Source: Desulfotignum sp. (lineage in GTDB: Bacteria > Desulfobacterota > Desulfobacteria > Desulfobacterales > Desulfobacteraceae). Taken from it: a stretch of 38,268 nt of DNA. The DNA lies in contig JAIPDL010000032.1 in the NCBI GenBank assembly GCA_021737695.1, forward strand, positions 1 to 38,268, in the 5' to 3' direction. The notes under the pieces are model-generated. The model ran no database searches. It saw nothing but the letters and a program-made list of their open reading frames with translations, and was not told the DNA's origin. A program made the position numbers and the translations under genes. This document shows, in pieces, positions 32,265 through 38,268 of the stretch (its first letter is position 1; each line of letters starts with the position of its first letter).

Positions 32265-33158
32265 TCAAGTTTGGATGTTCAATCCGGGCTTTAGTTGCTT
32301 TGCCATAAGCGCGATATGGGCTGGTCCCACCTCGCAGCAGCCACCGACAATACCAACCCCTCTGGAGATCCAGTCCGCGGCAAACCCTGCATAGGTCTCC
32401 GGATCCATGTCCAGGCGCTTTTGCAGCACATCCACGGTTGCGCCGGGGTCAAGAAACGCATCCGTGATACGGGTAAACCCGTTGGCGTAAGCCCCGATTC
32501 GCAGACCGCATCCGGTCAGCTCGGTAACCGCCTGAGTCACAGCCTCCGGGATGGAGCAGTTGACCAGAAGGGTGTCCAGGGTCATTTCTTTGCATAGCTC
32601 CGGAAGCATTGATATCTTTTCGCCGGATCGCAGCCGGGTGCCGTCATTGTCATCCACCGTTACCGCAAGCCAGACCGGCAGTCCGGCGGTTTGAGCGCCC
32701 ATGACCGCACCGCGCGCCTGTTCGATAGACGACATGGTTTCGAGCAGCAACAGGTCCACATATGGCGCTTGAAGCCTGGCCATTTCTGCAAACACCTCTG
32801 CTGCCCGGGCTTCGGGCAATGAAAGGTCCGGCCGGTAGGAGCCTGCATTGGGGCCCAGCGACCCGGCGATAAGACCTGACCCATGGGCGTCCCGCGCTTC
32901 CATTGCCAGGCGGCAGGCCACCCCGTGGAGGGTTTCAAACTGGTCTTCCACTCCAAAGGGTGCTAACCGGTCACGATGAAGAACATAGCTGTTGGTGGTG
33001 ATAACATCCGCCCCTGCGGCCAGATAATCGGCATGAACCGAGCGAACCAGGTCCGGGGCATCCATCAGGAACCGGGCCGACCATAATCCAGTTGGCCGGG
33101 ATGAACTGCGCGACAACAGTTCCTGACCCATACCGCCGTCGAGAATGGTAATTTCCAT
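32265..33158 (-). CDS. Homocysteine S-methyltransferase family protein
   Basis: The 297-residue barrel protein starts EITILDGGMGQELLSR and contains GADVITTNSYVLHRD, IAGSLGPNAGSYRPDL and LLLLETMSS. The zinc-binding cysteines are present: VNCS near residue 200 and GGCCEVGP near 277. It should transfer a methyl group, from S-methylmethionine or another thiol or amine methyl donor, to homocysteine, making methionine. AAGGAATAAC precedes the ATG. It stands alone between the selenoprotein gene and gene remnants. Confidence 0.88.
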   Translation of the reverse strand: MEITILDGGMGQELLSRSSSRPTGLWSARFLMDAPDLVRSVHADYLAAGADVITTNSYVLHRDRLAPFGVEDQFETLHGVACRLAMEARDAHGSGLIAGSLGPNAGSYRPDLSLPEARAAEVFAEMARLQAPYVDLLLLETMSSIEQARGAVMGAQTAGLPVWLAVTVDDNDGTRLRSGEKISMLPELCKEMTLDTLLVNCSIPEAVTQAVTELTGCGLRIGAYANGFTRITDAFLDPGATVDVLQKRLDMDPETYAGFAADWISRGVGIVGGCCEVGPAHIALMAKQLKPGLNIQT

Positions 33159-33176
33159 GACTGTTATTCCTTTTTT

Positions 33177-33414
33177 TTAAATCTGACTCTCATAATGGCG
33201 AATCGCTGATCTTATCCCATTCATCATGCTCACATTGCCAAAACAGAAATATTTTGTAAACCAGGCTTCTTTGAGTTTCAGTTCAGTGAAAATCTGCTTC
33301 TTTGGTTAAAATATCCATCCAGACCTCATCAAAAATTATCCCATTAGGCCGTATCTTGACTCCGCCCCAGGGAATCCTTCGCCATTGTTTAACAGCCAGT
33401 GGCAGCCCTCGCAT
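33177..33414 (-). pseudogene. Frameshifted small gene of unknown function
   Basis: ATG at 33414, six nt after the YkgJ-type stop, opens MRGLPLAVKQWRRIPWGGVK and runs to an early TGA after TKEADFH. Removing one T from the TTTT run just before it restores the frame: FTELKLKEAWFTKYFCFGN then VSMMNGIRSAIRHYESQI and TAA at 33177, for 78 residues in all. I do not recognise the family. It is probably the next gene of the YkgJ operon, broken by a one-base insertion in a homopolymer (or a sequencing error). Confidence 0.45.
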
Positions 33415-33419
33415 TTGAT

Positions 33420-33941
33420 TCAGCGTAACCAGACAAATTCTTCTTCAATTTTATTTCGAAGTCCTTTAATGTTTAATAACGTTTGCTCAAAATCAACAAG
33501 GCGCTTTGGATAATACTGCCTGAGATATTCTTTTTGAGTTGGACATAAATACCAGGTACAGACAAAAGGCCTTTGTGTTCTTGAAAGGATACACCCTTTT
33601 TGTGTCAGGCAGCCACATGTTTTTATCTGATTTTTCAGAGTCATTTTTTTGATTTGCGATTCTGGCAGTTTTCCAGTTGCAAAATAAATATACAAAAGAT
33701 CTTTAAAATCGAACCAGATCGTTGCCCTCATGCAGCAGATATCTTCACAATTTACACATGTACATGCGCAAAGGCTTTCCATGGGCTCTGATATAATTTC
33801 ATAATTTTTTTGAATTTTCTTTGCAATACAAAAAAGCGCAGTTATTTTGTCTTTGCCTTGCTTTTCAACGGCCTTAAAAGACAGTAAAACCTGATTCCAA
33901 TCTTCAGCCATTTGCCAGGGTATGTCTGAAATCATATCCAT
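33420..33941 (-). CDS. YkgJ-type Cys-cluster protein
   Basis: The 173-residue protein has many cysteines in clusters: CACTCVNCEDICC (residues 58-70), CGCLTQKGC (109-117), and CTWYLC (128-133). The pattern is related to the YkgJ family, so metal or Fe-S binding is likely; the function is unknown. It starts MDMISDIPWQMAEDWNQVLL. A spermidine-synthase-like gene lies 35 nt upstream on the same strand. A deleted copy exists at 22245-22363. Confidence 0.7.
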   Translation of the reverse strand: MDMISDIPWQMAEDWNQVLLSFKAVEKQGKDKITALFCIAKKIQKNYEIISEPMESLCACTCVNCEDICCMRATIWFDFKDLLYIYFATGKLPESQIKKMTLKNQIKTCGCLTQKGCILSRTQRPFVCTWYLCPTQKEYLRQYYPKRLVDFEQTLLNIKGLRNKIEEEFVWLR

Positions 33942-33976
33942 TTAATTTTATAAAAGGAAAATCGGGACCTTTGATA

Positions 33977-34654
33977 TTACCATGATTTCGTGGCTATCCA
34001 GATGGTATGAACGGGACCTTTTTTAGGGGTTCTGCCCCTGACTTTTTTTTCAAGGACATGAAAAAAAGACTTCTTCAGTCTCTGTATAAAACCCATGTCC
34101 GGTGAAGATGACCAGACGGCAACCACACCACCGGGTCGTAACGCACGATGTATCATAAAGAGTCCTGACATACTGTATAGTTCCACATTTGATTTCTGGG
34201 TCAAACCGGCCGGGCCATTGTCCACATCCAGAAGAATAGCATCAAAGGCTGATGTGTTGTCATTGATGATGGTTACAACATCTTCAATAGCCACCGTAAC
34301 ACGTGAATCCTTGAGAGGATCACCTGCTAACGCTCCCAACACATTTTGATTCCATTCGACGACGGATGGCACAAGTTCAGCAACAAGAACCTTTGCATCA
34401 AAAGAAAGCAGCCGAAGCGCTGCTGAAAGCGTGTATCCCATTCCCAGCCCGCCGATCAGCACATTGGCTGTTTTTCGATCGGCAATTGCCGGGCAGGATA
34501 ATTCGGCAAGCATCTTTTCAGAACCGGACATTCTACTGTTCATAAGCTCTTGTCCGTTGACACGGATGGAATATTCCGTGTCCCTCTGATAGAGTGTCAG
34601 CTCGCTTTTGTTATCCGGTGTTCTGGAACGGCTCAATAATTTCCATGGAATCAT
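33977..34654 (-). CDS. Spermidine-synthase-like protein (SpeE fold)
   Basis: The 225-residue protein has a Rossmann-type SAM/dcSAM site: NVLIGGLGMGYTLSAAL (residues about 65-81), VLVAELVPSVVEW, then ILLDVDNGPAGLT where the catalytic-site Asp of spermidine synthases lies, and HRALRPGGVVAVWS. It matches the 'spermidine synthase-like' group that lacks the polyamine-binding N-terminal domain, so the reaction is uncertain. It precedes the YkgJ-type gene. A 5'-truncated, roughly 95% identical copy lies at 24231-24682. Confidence 0.75.
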   Translation of the reverse strand: MIPWKLLSRSRTPDNKSELTLYQRDTEYSIRVNGQELMNSRMSGSEKMLAELSCPAIADRKTANVLIGGLGMGYTLSAALRLLSFDAKVLVAELVPSVVEWNQNVLGALAGDPLKDSRVTVAIEDVVTIINDNTSAFDAILLDVDNGPAGLTQKSNVELYSMSGLFMIHRALRPGGVVAVWSSSPDMGFIQRLKKSFFHVLEKKVRGRTPKKGPVHTIWIATKSW

Positions 34655-34686
34655 GCATGATCTTTATATTCTGGTTTTCGGTCAGT

Positions 34687-34790
34687 CCACAAAATATGTC
34701 TTGAATGCAGCCAGGTGAAATTCGTGGCCTTTGCCCTGCGTTTCCGCCCAAAGGCCCAACTCCTGGGCAAGCCGGCTGTTATATGTCTTT
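34687..34790 (-). repeat. 104-nt copy of the selenoprotein gene interior
   Basis: This matches 31638-31741 with a single mismatch and carries the codons for KTYNSRLAQELGLWAETQGK and the following AAFKTYF of the DsbA-family gene. Both edges are abrupt. It encodes nothing by itself. Near identity indicates a recent duplication over 3 kb. Confidence 0.9.
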
Positions 34791-34811
34791 GTGAAACGGC
34801 AGGTTCGAATA

Positions 34812-35042
34812 CTATGCGGCATCGGATTTCTGTAATCTTTCAGCAAGCCAGATTTTAATAATCGATTGCCGGGGAACACCAAGGCGTTTGGCTTCTTTGT
34901 CTAATGATTGAATCATCCAAACAGGAAAATCGACATTAACCCGTCTTTGCTCATGGTTAGGACGTCTTGCCTTTGAAAGGTCAAGATGTTCCATAACACT
35001 TTTACCCTCATCAAACTTCTTGTCTAATTCTTTAGCTTTCAT
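34812..35042 (-). CDS. brnA: BrnA-type antitoxin
   Basis: The 76-residue protein begins MKAKELDKKFDEGKSVMEHL and has a C-terminal ribbon-helix-helix part (RRVNVDFPVWMIQSLDKEAK, then RLGVPRQSIIKIWLAERL). That is a typical BrnA/CopG-like antitoxin that neutralises BrnT and binds the operon DNA. The start at 35042 overlaps the toxin gene by 11 nt; the in-frame start at 35069 lies deeper in the toxin gene. Confidence 0.85.
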   Translation of the reverse strand: MKAKELDKKFDEGKSVMEHLDLSKARRPNHEQRRVNVDFPVWMIQSLDKEAKRLGVPRQSIIKIWLAERLQKSDAA

Positions 35043-35292
35043 AAATCTCAATCTCCTCATTTCTGGCACGCCTCACTGAGATGATACGTATATTATCATT
35101 TCGATATGTAATAATCCCAGTCCAGTGTTTGTCGTCTATTTTGCCAATCACCAGAAATCTTGCCTCATCGCTTGTTTTTGCTGGAATTTCTAACAAATCA
35201 GCATCGTTCCAAAGCTCTTGGGCCTCAATAAAATCAACGCCATGCTTATATTTATTGCTTTCCGATTTTTTAGGGTCAAATTCAAATTCCAT
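35032..35292 (-). CDS. brnT: BrnT-family ribonuclease toxin
   Basis: The 86-residue protein matches BrnT: FEFDPKKSESNKYKHGVDF at the N terminus, then a DEARFLVIGKIDDKHW strand pair, and the RIISVRRARNEEIEIYE end with the conserved SxRRA.. motif. BrnT is a RelE-fold RNase. Toxin first, antitoxin second is the usual order. There is no Shine-Dalgarno, and the predicted transcript starts only a few bases before the ATG, so it may be nearly leaderless. Confidence 0.9.
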   Translation of the reverse strand: MEFEFDPKKSESNKYKHGVDFIEAQELWNDADLLEIPAKTSDEARFLVIGKIDDKHWTGIITYRNDNIRIISVRRARNEEIEIYES

Positions 35293-35329
35293 GGTATATC
35301 TAATATACCTATCAGGTATTTTTTGTCAA
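35293..35329 (-). promoter_or_regulatory. brnTA promoter with overlapping palindromes
   Basis: Minus strand: TTGACA (complement of 35324-35329), 16 nt, TATATT (complement of 35302-35307). Two perfect palindromes overlap it: GGTATAT-CTA-ATATACC (35293-35309) and ATACCT-ATC-AGGTAT (35305-35319). They share the ATACC half, giving three alternating half-sites that cover the -10 and start region, as expected for a ribbon-helix-helix autorepressor. Confidence 0.75.
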
Positions 35330-35352
35330 CCTTAATGAAAATATTCTTTGAT

Positions 35353-35452
35353 TCAAAAATAGAGGATCTCTTTTTGTTTTGGATCAGACTCGGCCACCAG
35401 CAGGGTTAACGCCGCAAGACCGGTATCATTGATCACAGGCACACCATTCTGC
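35353..35452 (-). pseudogene. Unrecognised C-terminal gene fragment
   Basis: A minus-strand frame between TAG (35455) and TGA (35353) encodes QNGVPVINDTGLAALTLLVA, then ESDPKQKEILYF. It reads like the end of a real protein but has no start. I do not recognise it. Confidence 0.3.
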
Positions 35453-35455
35453 TAT

Positions 35456-35710
35456 TTATTGGGCTGCGCGTAACTCCTCCCGTACAACACGACGAAGAAC
35501 CTCTTCAAGGGGTTGGTCCTGGTATTCAATGTGTTTTCTCAGCGCGTCATTGAGCATCGACTGATAGTTTCCCCCTCCTTGTTCCTCAACTTTGGATCGG
35601 AACCAATCGACAATATCCCGGTCAAGCCTGATGGTTATCCTGACTTTATTCCCCGCTTGAGGGAGAACGGCACCACGCTTGCCTTTGCTAAAATCATATT
35701 TCGCTTTCAT
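35456..35710 (-). CDS. Orphan BrnA-like antitoxin
   Basis: The 84-residue protein has KVRITIRLDRDIVDWFRSKV, then GGGNYQSMLNDALRKHI, a BrnA/CopG-type ribbon-helix-helix. It ends with a charged helix. GAGGTGA lies eight nt before the ATG, preceded by ATGTACAT and near-palindromic TGTGCATATA sequences that could be its operator. No toxin gene lies on either side, so it is an orphan, possibly cross-acting with the BrnT system 150 nt away or a relic. Confidence 0.75.
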   Translation of the reverse strand: MKAKYDFSKGKRGAVLPQAGNKVRITIRLDRDIVDWFRSKVEEQGGGNYQSMLNDALRKHIEYQDQPLEEVLRRVVREELRAAQ

Positions 35711-35761
35711 ATTGCTTCACCTCACTATATATATGCACATCTGTATGTACATATCCAATTT

Positions 35762-35930
35762 TTAAAGGCGAACGCTCAGAATCTTCAGCATCACCCGCCC
35801 CGCCTGTTCTCCTGCCAGATCCAGGGCCCCGTGCACATCATCAGACGTCAGCCGGCCGATGATCTGCCGCAGCCGCCCGATCTCCCCGGACCCGGTCATC
35901 ATACCGGCCGTTTCTCCAGAAATTATCTTT
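35762..35930 (-). pseudogene. C-terminal fragment, possibly of a medium-chain dehydrogenase
   Basis: A minus-strand frame ending at 35762 encodes LRQIIGRLTSDDVHGALDLA, then GEQAGRVMLKI. The alternation HxALDLA..QAGRVMLKI is like the closing strand of zinc-type (MDR) alcohol dehydrogenases or quinone reductases. It is joined to the tail of the broken NUDIX gene. Confidence 0.25.
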
Positions 35931-36299
35931 GCTGATATCCACTGCCTAAGTCTTGGGAGGTCACCTTGAGGTTCCATTCCAGCCCGCTGGTCATGGCGGC
36001 ATGCTCCCTCAGAGTGATGGTGCCGGAAATGATGGTGCACACAAAAGGATACAGGGTGATGGTAAATTCCGGATACGCATGGGTCTTTTCACCCGGGCAT
36101 GGTGCACAGCCACCTTGACGGCCAGTTCCTCGGCAATTTCCCGGCAAAGGCAGTGTTCAGGGGTTTCGCCGGGCTTGATTTTACCGCCGGGGAACTCCCA
36201 CTTCAAAGGCATGGCCATGGCGAGGCTCCGCTGGGCCGCCAATACACAGCCGTCCTGTTCGATGATGGCACAGGTGACATGGAGGTGGTTTTTGATCAT
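35923..36299 (-). pseudogene. NUDIX hydrolase (MutT type), frameshifted
   Basis: From ATG 36299 the product reads NHLHVTCAIIEQDGCVLAAQ and the NUDIX box GGKIKPGETPEHCLCREIAEEL with all metal ligands. At about 36085-36092 (GTGAAAAG) the frame shifts. Continuing in the next frame gives EKTHAYPEFTITLYPFVC and then SGTITLREHAAMT, the normal second half. One missing base in that A-run explains it. The last 20 codons do not look like a NUDIX end. Probably inactive, unless the shift is a sequencing error. Confidence 0.65.
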
Positions 36300-36394
36300 G
36301 TCAGGTTTTCATGATTGATAGCTAAGATGTTTTTCATAAAAGATTGAGACCCCTTCATTAGGATCATTTGATGCAAATTCAATACTGATCATTA

Positions 36395-36423
36395 TTGAGA
36401 TTTTGATCTTCATGGGTTATACT
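36395..36423 (+). promoter_or_regulatory. Candidate promoter of the DUF488 gene
   Basis: TTGAGA (36395-36400), 17-nt spacer, TATACT (36418-36423). The predicted start near 36430 leaves a short leader with AGGGAG at 36434-36439. Confidence 0.5.
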
Positions 36424-36452
36424 ACGCTAAATCAGGGAGTATGCTTTAAAAA

Positions 36453-36902
36453 ATGACTATATTTACAATAGGTTACCAAGGTTTCACAAGTCAGGTGTTT
36501 CTCCAGTATTTGAAAAAGCACCAGGTAGCATGTGTTATGGACGTCAGGCACTTACCATTGAGCCGGAAAAAAGGTTTTTCAAAAACTGCCATGGCTGACC
36601 TGCTTCATTCTGAACATATTGAGTATTACAATTATCGGGAATTTGGAACATCCAAAGAAATGCGGGACCAGCTTTATAAAGATTATAATTACAAAGAATT
36701 CTTCAAAAAATATGCAAAAAGCCTTAAAGGTAAAGAAGATTCAATGGACGAAATCCTGGACAAGATTCGGCAAGGCAAAAACGTCGCTTTACTATGCTTT
36801 GAAAAGGATGCACATAAATGTCACAGAAGCCTTCTTGCCAGAGCTATAAAAAAAAGAGAAGGTAACGGTATTGAAATTAAGCATATTGAACCGGGGATCT
36901 AA
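36453..36902 (+). CDS. DUF488-family protein
   Basis: The 149-residue protein shows the DUF488 pattern: IFTIGYQGFTSQVFLQYL at the start, VMDVRHLPLSRKKGFSK, the YREFG segment, and ALLCFEKDAHKCHRSLLA near the end with the two conserved Cys and His. The family is compact and of unknown biochemistry. The start has AGGGAG 13 nt upstream and its own promoter. It converges with and overlaps by 4 nt the stop of the gene at 36899-37687. I recall this kind of pairing from other genomes but could not check it. Confidence 0.85.
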   Translation: MTIFTIGYQGFTSQVFLQYLKKHQVACVMDVRHLPLSRKKGFSKTAMADLLHSEHIEYYNYREFGTSKEMRDQLYKDYNYKEFFKKYAKSLKGKEDSMDEILDKIRQGKNVALLCFEKDAHKCHRSLLARAIKKREGNGIEIKHIEPGI

Positions 36903-37687
36903 AAAAGCTCATATTGTCGTTCCCGCGGGGGATAGAAAATACCAAGCACACAGAAAATATGGCGCCATTTATTCATATTGCCCAGAATAAAGTATGGTTC
37001 ACGCTTTTTAAAATCACACATGCTTTTGAATTTATCGATAATCATTTTTTCCCAATTCCTATTATTTCTGCAGTTCCTATAAAGTTCGGCAATTTCCCAA
37101 TCAAGAATACTCATTTCATGGCCGGTGCAATTCAAATTTTGACATTTGAATTTAACCTTGAATCTATACGGAATTGCTTCTAAATTTTTGATGTCTTCGA
37201 AGAAATCACCTTGATCAAGAACGCTCCTTTTTCTTATTTCATCACCTTTGAGCTCATCTTCAGGCCTTTTTTCAATCCGAAATTTGATATCTTGTGAAGG
37301 TTTGATGATTCCCAGAGAAGTGTTCCTTTCTTTTTGCGAAATTTTCAAAGTTTCCACATCTTCGAACAGGTGGGGGCTGTTGAGTATATATTTGCATCTC
37401 CTGTTCCATTTGGCTTTTCCTTCCTCACGCTCAACAATTTCAGTTGAACCCGGATCGACCGTAAAACTTTCCGGTCTATTGTCATGGACGCTTTTTTCTT
37501 GAACGTCGATACTGATAAGGTCATATTTTTTGAATTGTTTGTTTTTGTCAATATATCTAAAACGGATCGGTTAAATTCTTATCATTTCATATGTTTCTTT
37601 AAGAATGCCTGCCACACAAACAGTTTCAATATATTTCCTGCTAATTTCCGGATAGGTTTTCACAAGAATCAGTATCTCTTTTTTCAA
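36899..37687 (-). pseudogene. Unknown-family protein interrupted by one in-frame TAA
   Basis: A TTG at 37687 with AGGAGGG about seven nt upstream opens KKEILILVKTYPEISRKYIE and TVCVAGILKETYEMIRI. TAA follows (37573-37571), then PIRFRYIDKNKQFKKYDLIS and an uninterrupted frame to 36899. The family I recall has WIRIYP(I/V)xFR here, so the stop replaces the Tyr (TAT to TAA). The 262-residue product would contain a NRRCKYILNSPHLFED segment, one Cys pair (KCQNLNC) and a KREPYFILGN end. It is not UGA, so not selenocysteine. Internal starts (37357) could make a C-terminal product. Function unknown. Confidence 0.65.
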
Positions 37688-37690
37688 ATT

Positions 37691-37888
37691 TTACCCTCCT
37701 GTAATGCACGAATCGGCGGATACAGCCACCCGCAGCAGATTATGGATATAGCTCTTTGCTCCCTCCTGCTGGAACAGAATATGACATGCTTCCATCTGCT
37801 GTCTTGTGACTCCCCAGAACGGAATGGCGAGCAGCCCGACAAACCGCCAGGGTGTCAGCTTTCCGGGATCAGCAGCCGGTAACTTCAA
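37691..37888 (-). CDS. Small 65-aa protein coupled to the flavin oxidoreductase
   Basis: TTG at 37888 overlaps the stop of the oxidoreductase gene (TTGA), with AAAGG upstream. The product contains KLTPWRFVGLLAIPFWGVTR, then QQMEACHILF, and ends HNLLRVAVSADSCITGG. I do not recognise it. Its stop TAA overlaps the ribosome site of the next gene, so it is one link in an operon. The frame continues upstream inside the previous gene; that part is not used. Confidence 0.5.
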   Translation of the reverse strand: MKLPAADPGKLTPWRFVGLLAIPFWGVTRQQMEACHILFQQEGAKSYIHNLLRVAVSADSCITGG

Positions 37889-38268
37889 AAACCTTTTGGA
37901 AACGCTTTGTTGTAACAACGGACGGGAAAGCCGTTGGGAATGGCGGCCAGACATCGATTGCACGACACACAGGCCACCTGGTCCCTTTTGTTTTCCCTGA
38001 ATTTTTTAACAATCAACGGCTCTCTGATAAAGGGACGGGACATGGAAATAAACTCCGCATCTCCGCCTCTGACAGCCTGCGACATTTTCTCCAGTGTGCG
38101 CATTCCCCCCACCAGGGCAATGGGTGTATCCCCTGTCACTGAACGGATGGCTCTGGCGGCCGCCGCATTATATCCTTCCTCAAGGTCATACCGGCCTTTC
38201 AGGCTGTGGATCATGAACCAGGCAACCGGTTTTTTCCACAGCGGAATGCTCTGAACCAGCTCTTTGAC
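37885..38268 (-). CDS. NADH:flavin oxidoreductase / old yellow enzyme family (3' part)
   Basis: The frame is open to the window edge, so only about 127 C-terminal residues are seen. They include TPIALVGGMRTLEKMSQAV, the FISMSRPFIREP strand, and a C-terminal CVSCNRC cluster with RCYN. This fits the closing half of the OYE barrel with FMN-phosphate loop (GGMR, SRPFIREP). The CxxC-rich tail is seen in Fe-S members such as 2,4-dienoyl-CoA reductase, where it would ligate a cluster with a further Cys; that assignment is inference. It is followed by the 65-aa gene. Confidence 0.85.
   Translation of the reverse strand, partial: VKELVQSIPLWKKPVAWFMIHSLKGRYDLEEGYNAAAARAIRSVTGDTPIALVGGMRTLEKMSQAVRGGDAEFISMSRPFIREPLIVKKFRENKRDQVACVSCNRCLAAIPNGFPVRCYNKAFPKGF

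Noticed and set aside
34794..34811. tRNA remnant suggested by GGTTCGAATAC
   Set aside because: No acceptor or anticodon stem can be paired with it, and it overlaps the end of the BrnA region.
34682..34882. 66-codon minus-strand ORF spanning the copied selenoprotein fragment
   Set aside because: It joins antisense or out-of-frame brnA sequence to the 104-nt copy; there is no start signal and the copy has abrupt ends.
37571..37573. Recoded stop in the 36899-37687 gene
   Set aside because: The codon is TAA, which is neither a selenocysteine nor a pyrrolysine codon, and the expected residue is Tyr.
1..38268. Insertion sequences, prophage, integrase, CRISPR array, rRNA or tRNA
   Set aside because: No transposase, integrase or phage protein, no regularly spaced repeats, and no structural RNA sequence was recognised on either strand by reading.

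Overview
The window looks like chromosomal DNA of a free-living anaerobic deltaproteobacterium, most likely a sulfate reducer of the Desulfobacterales. This is inferred from gene types, not a sequence match: a Mrp/NBP35 ATPase paired with a Gly-rich dinitrogenase-cofactor-domain protein, a cation-diffusion transporter fused to the same domain, YkgJ-type Cys-cluster proteins, a probable selenoprotein and dense c-di-GMP signalling. There is no rRNA, tRNA, complete insertion sequence or CRISPR array.

1-15.1 kb is tightly packed core DNA. A four-gene + strand run (YkgJ protein, unknown, PrmA-like methyltransferase, secreted nuclease) converges on ssb. Next come the Mrp ATPase and the Gly-rich NifX-like protein, converging on an EamA exporter/CDF-NifX fusion pair. 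A signalling block follows: a 1006-residue 7TM histidine kinase-receiver-diguanylate cyclase behind a promoter with a perfect palindrome, translationally coupled to an HD protein; a periplasmic rhodanese; a membrane GAF/HD-GYP protein; and a YbiT-like ABC-F ATPase behind a leader ORF and terminator hairpin.

15.1-24.9 kb is accessory. It holds a Phd/VapC deletion scar, a 44-aa DUF3096 protein, the yhaO-yhaN pair (SbcD/SbcC-like), a ParD/RelE toxin-antitoxin pair, a membrane protein, an atypical zinc-finger SDR protein, and decayed pieces of SCP2, YkgJ, spermidine-synthase-like and probable MttB genes.

24.9-29.3 kb is one minus-strand operon: a saccharopine-dehydrogenase-family enzyme, then an amino-acid ABC transporter (binding protein, two permeases, ATPase). 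It has a sigma70-like promoter with a palindromic operator, and a strong hairpin after the binding-protein gene.

29.4-38.3 kb holds RecQ, a DsbA/FrnE-family protein with in-frame UGA exactly at the first active-site cysteine (probable selenocysteine), a homocysteine S-methyltransferase, a second copy of the YkgJ/spermidine-synthase pair, a copied 104-nt fragment of the selenoprotein gene, a BrnT/BrnA pair with a clear operator, an orphan BrnA-like antitoxin, a frameshifted NUDIX gene, a DUF488 protein, and an old-yellow-enzyme operon whose last gene is broken by one TAA.

The most notable points are the UGA-containing thioredoxin-fold gene, the three-gene NifX-domain cluster, the 11-bp palindrome at the hybrid-kinase promoter, the duplicated YkgJ-SpeE segment split by an SDR gene in one copy, and the DUF488 locus.
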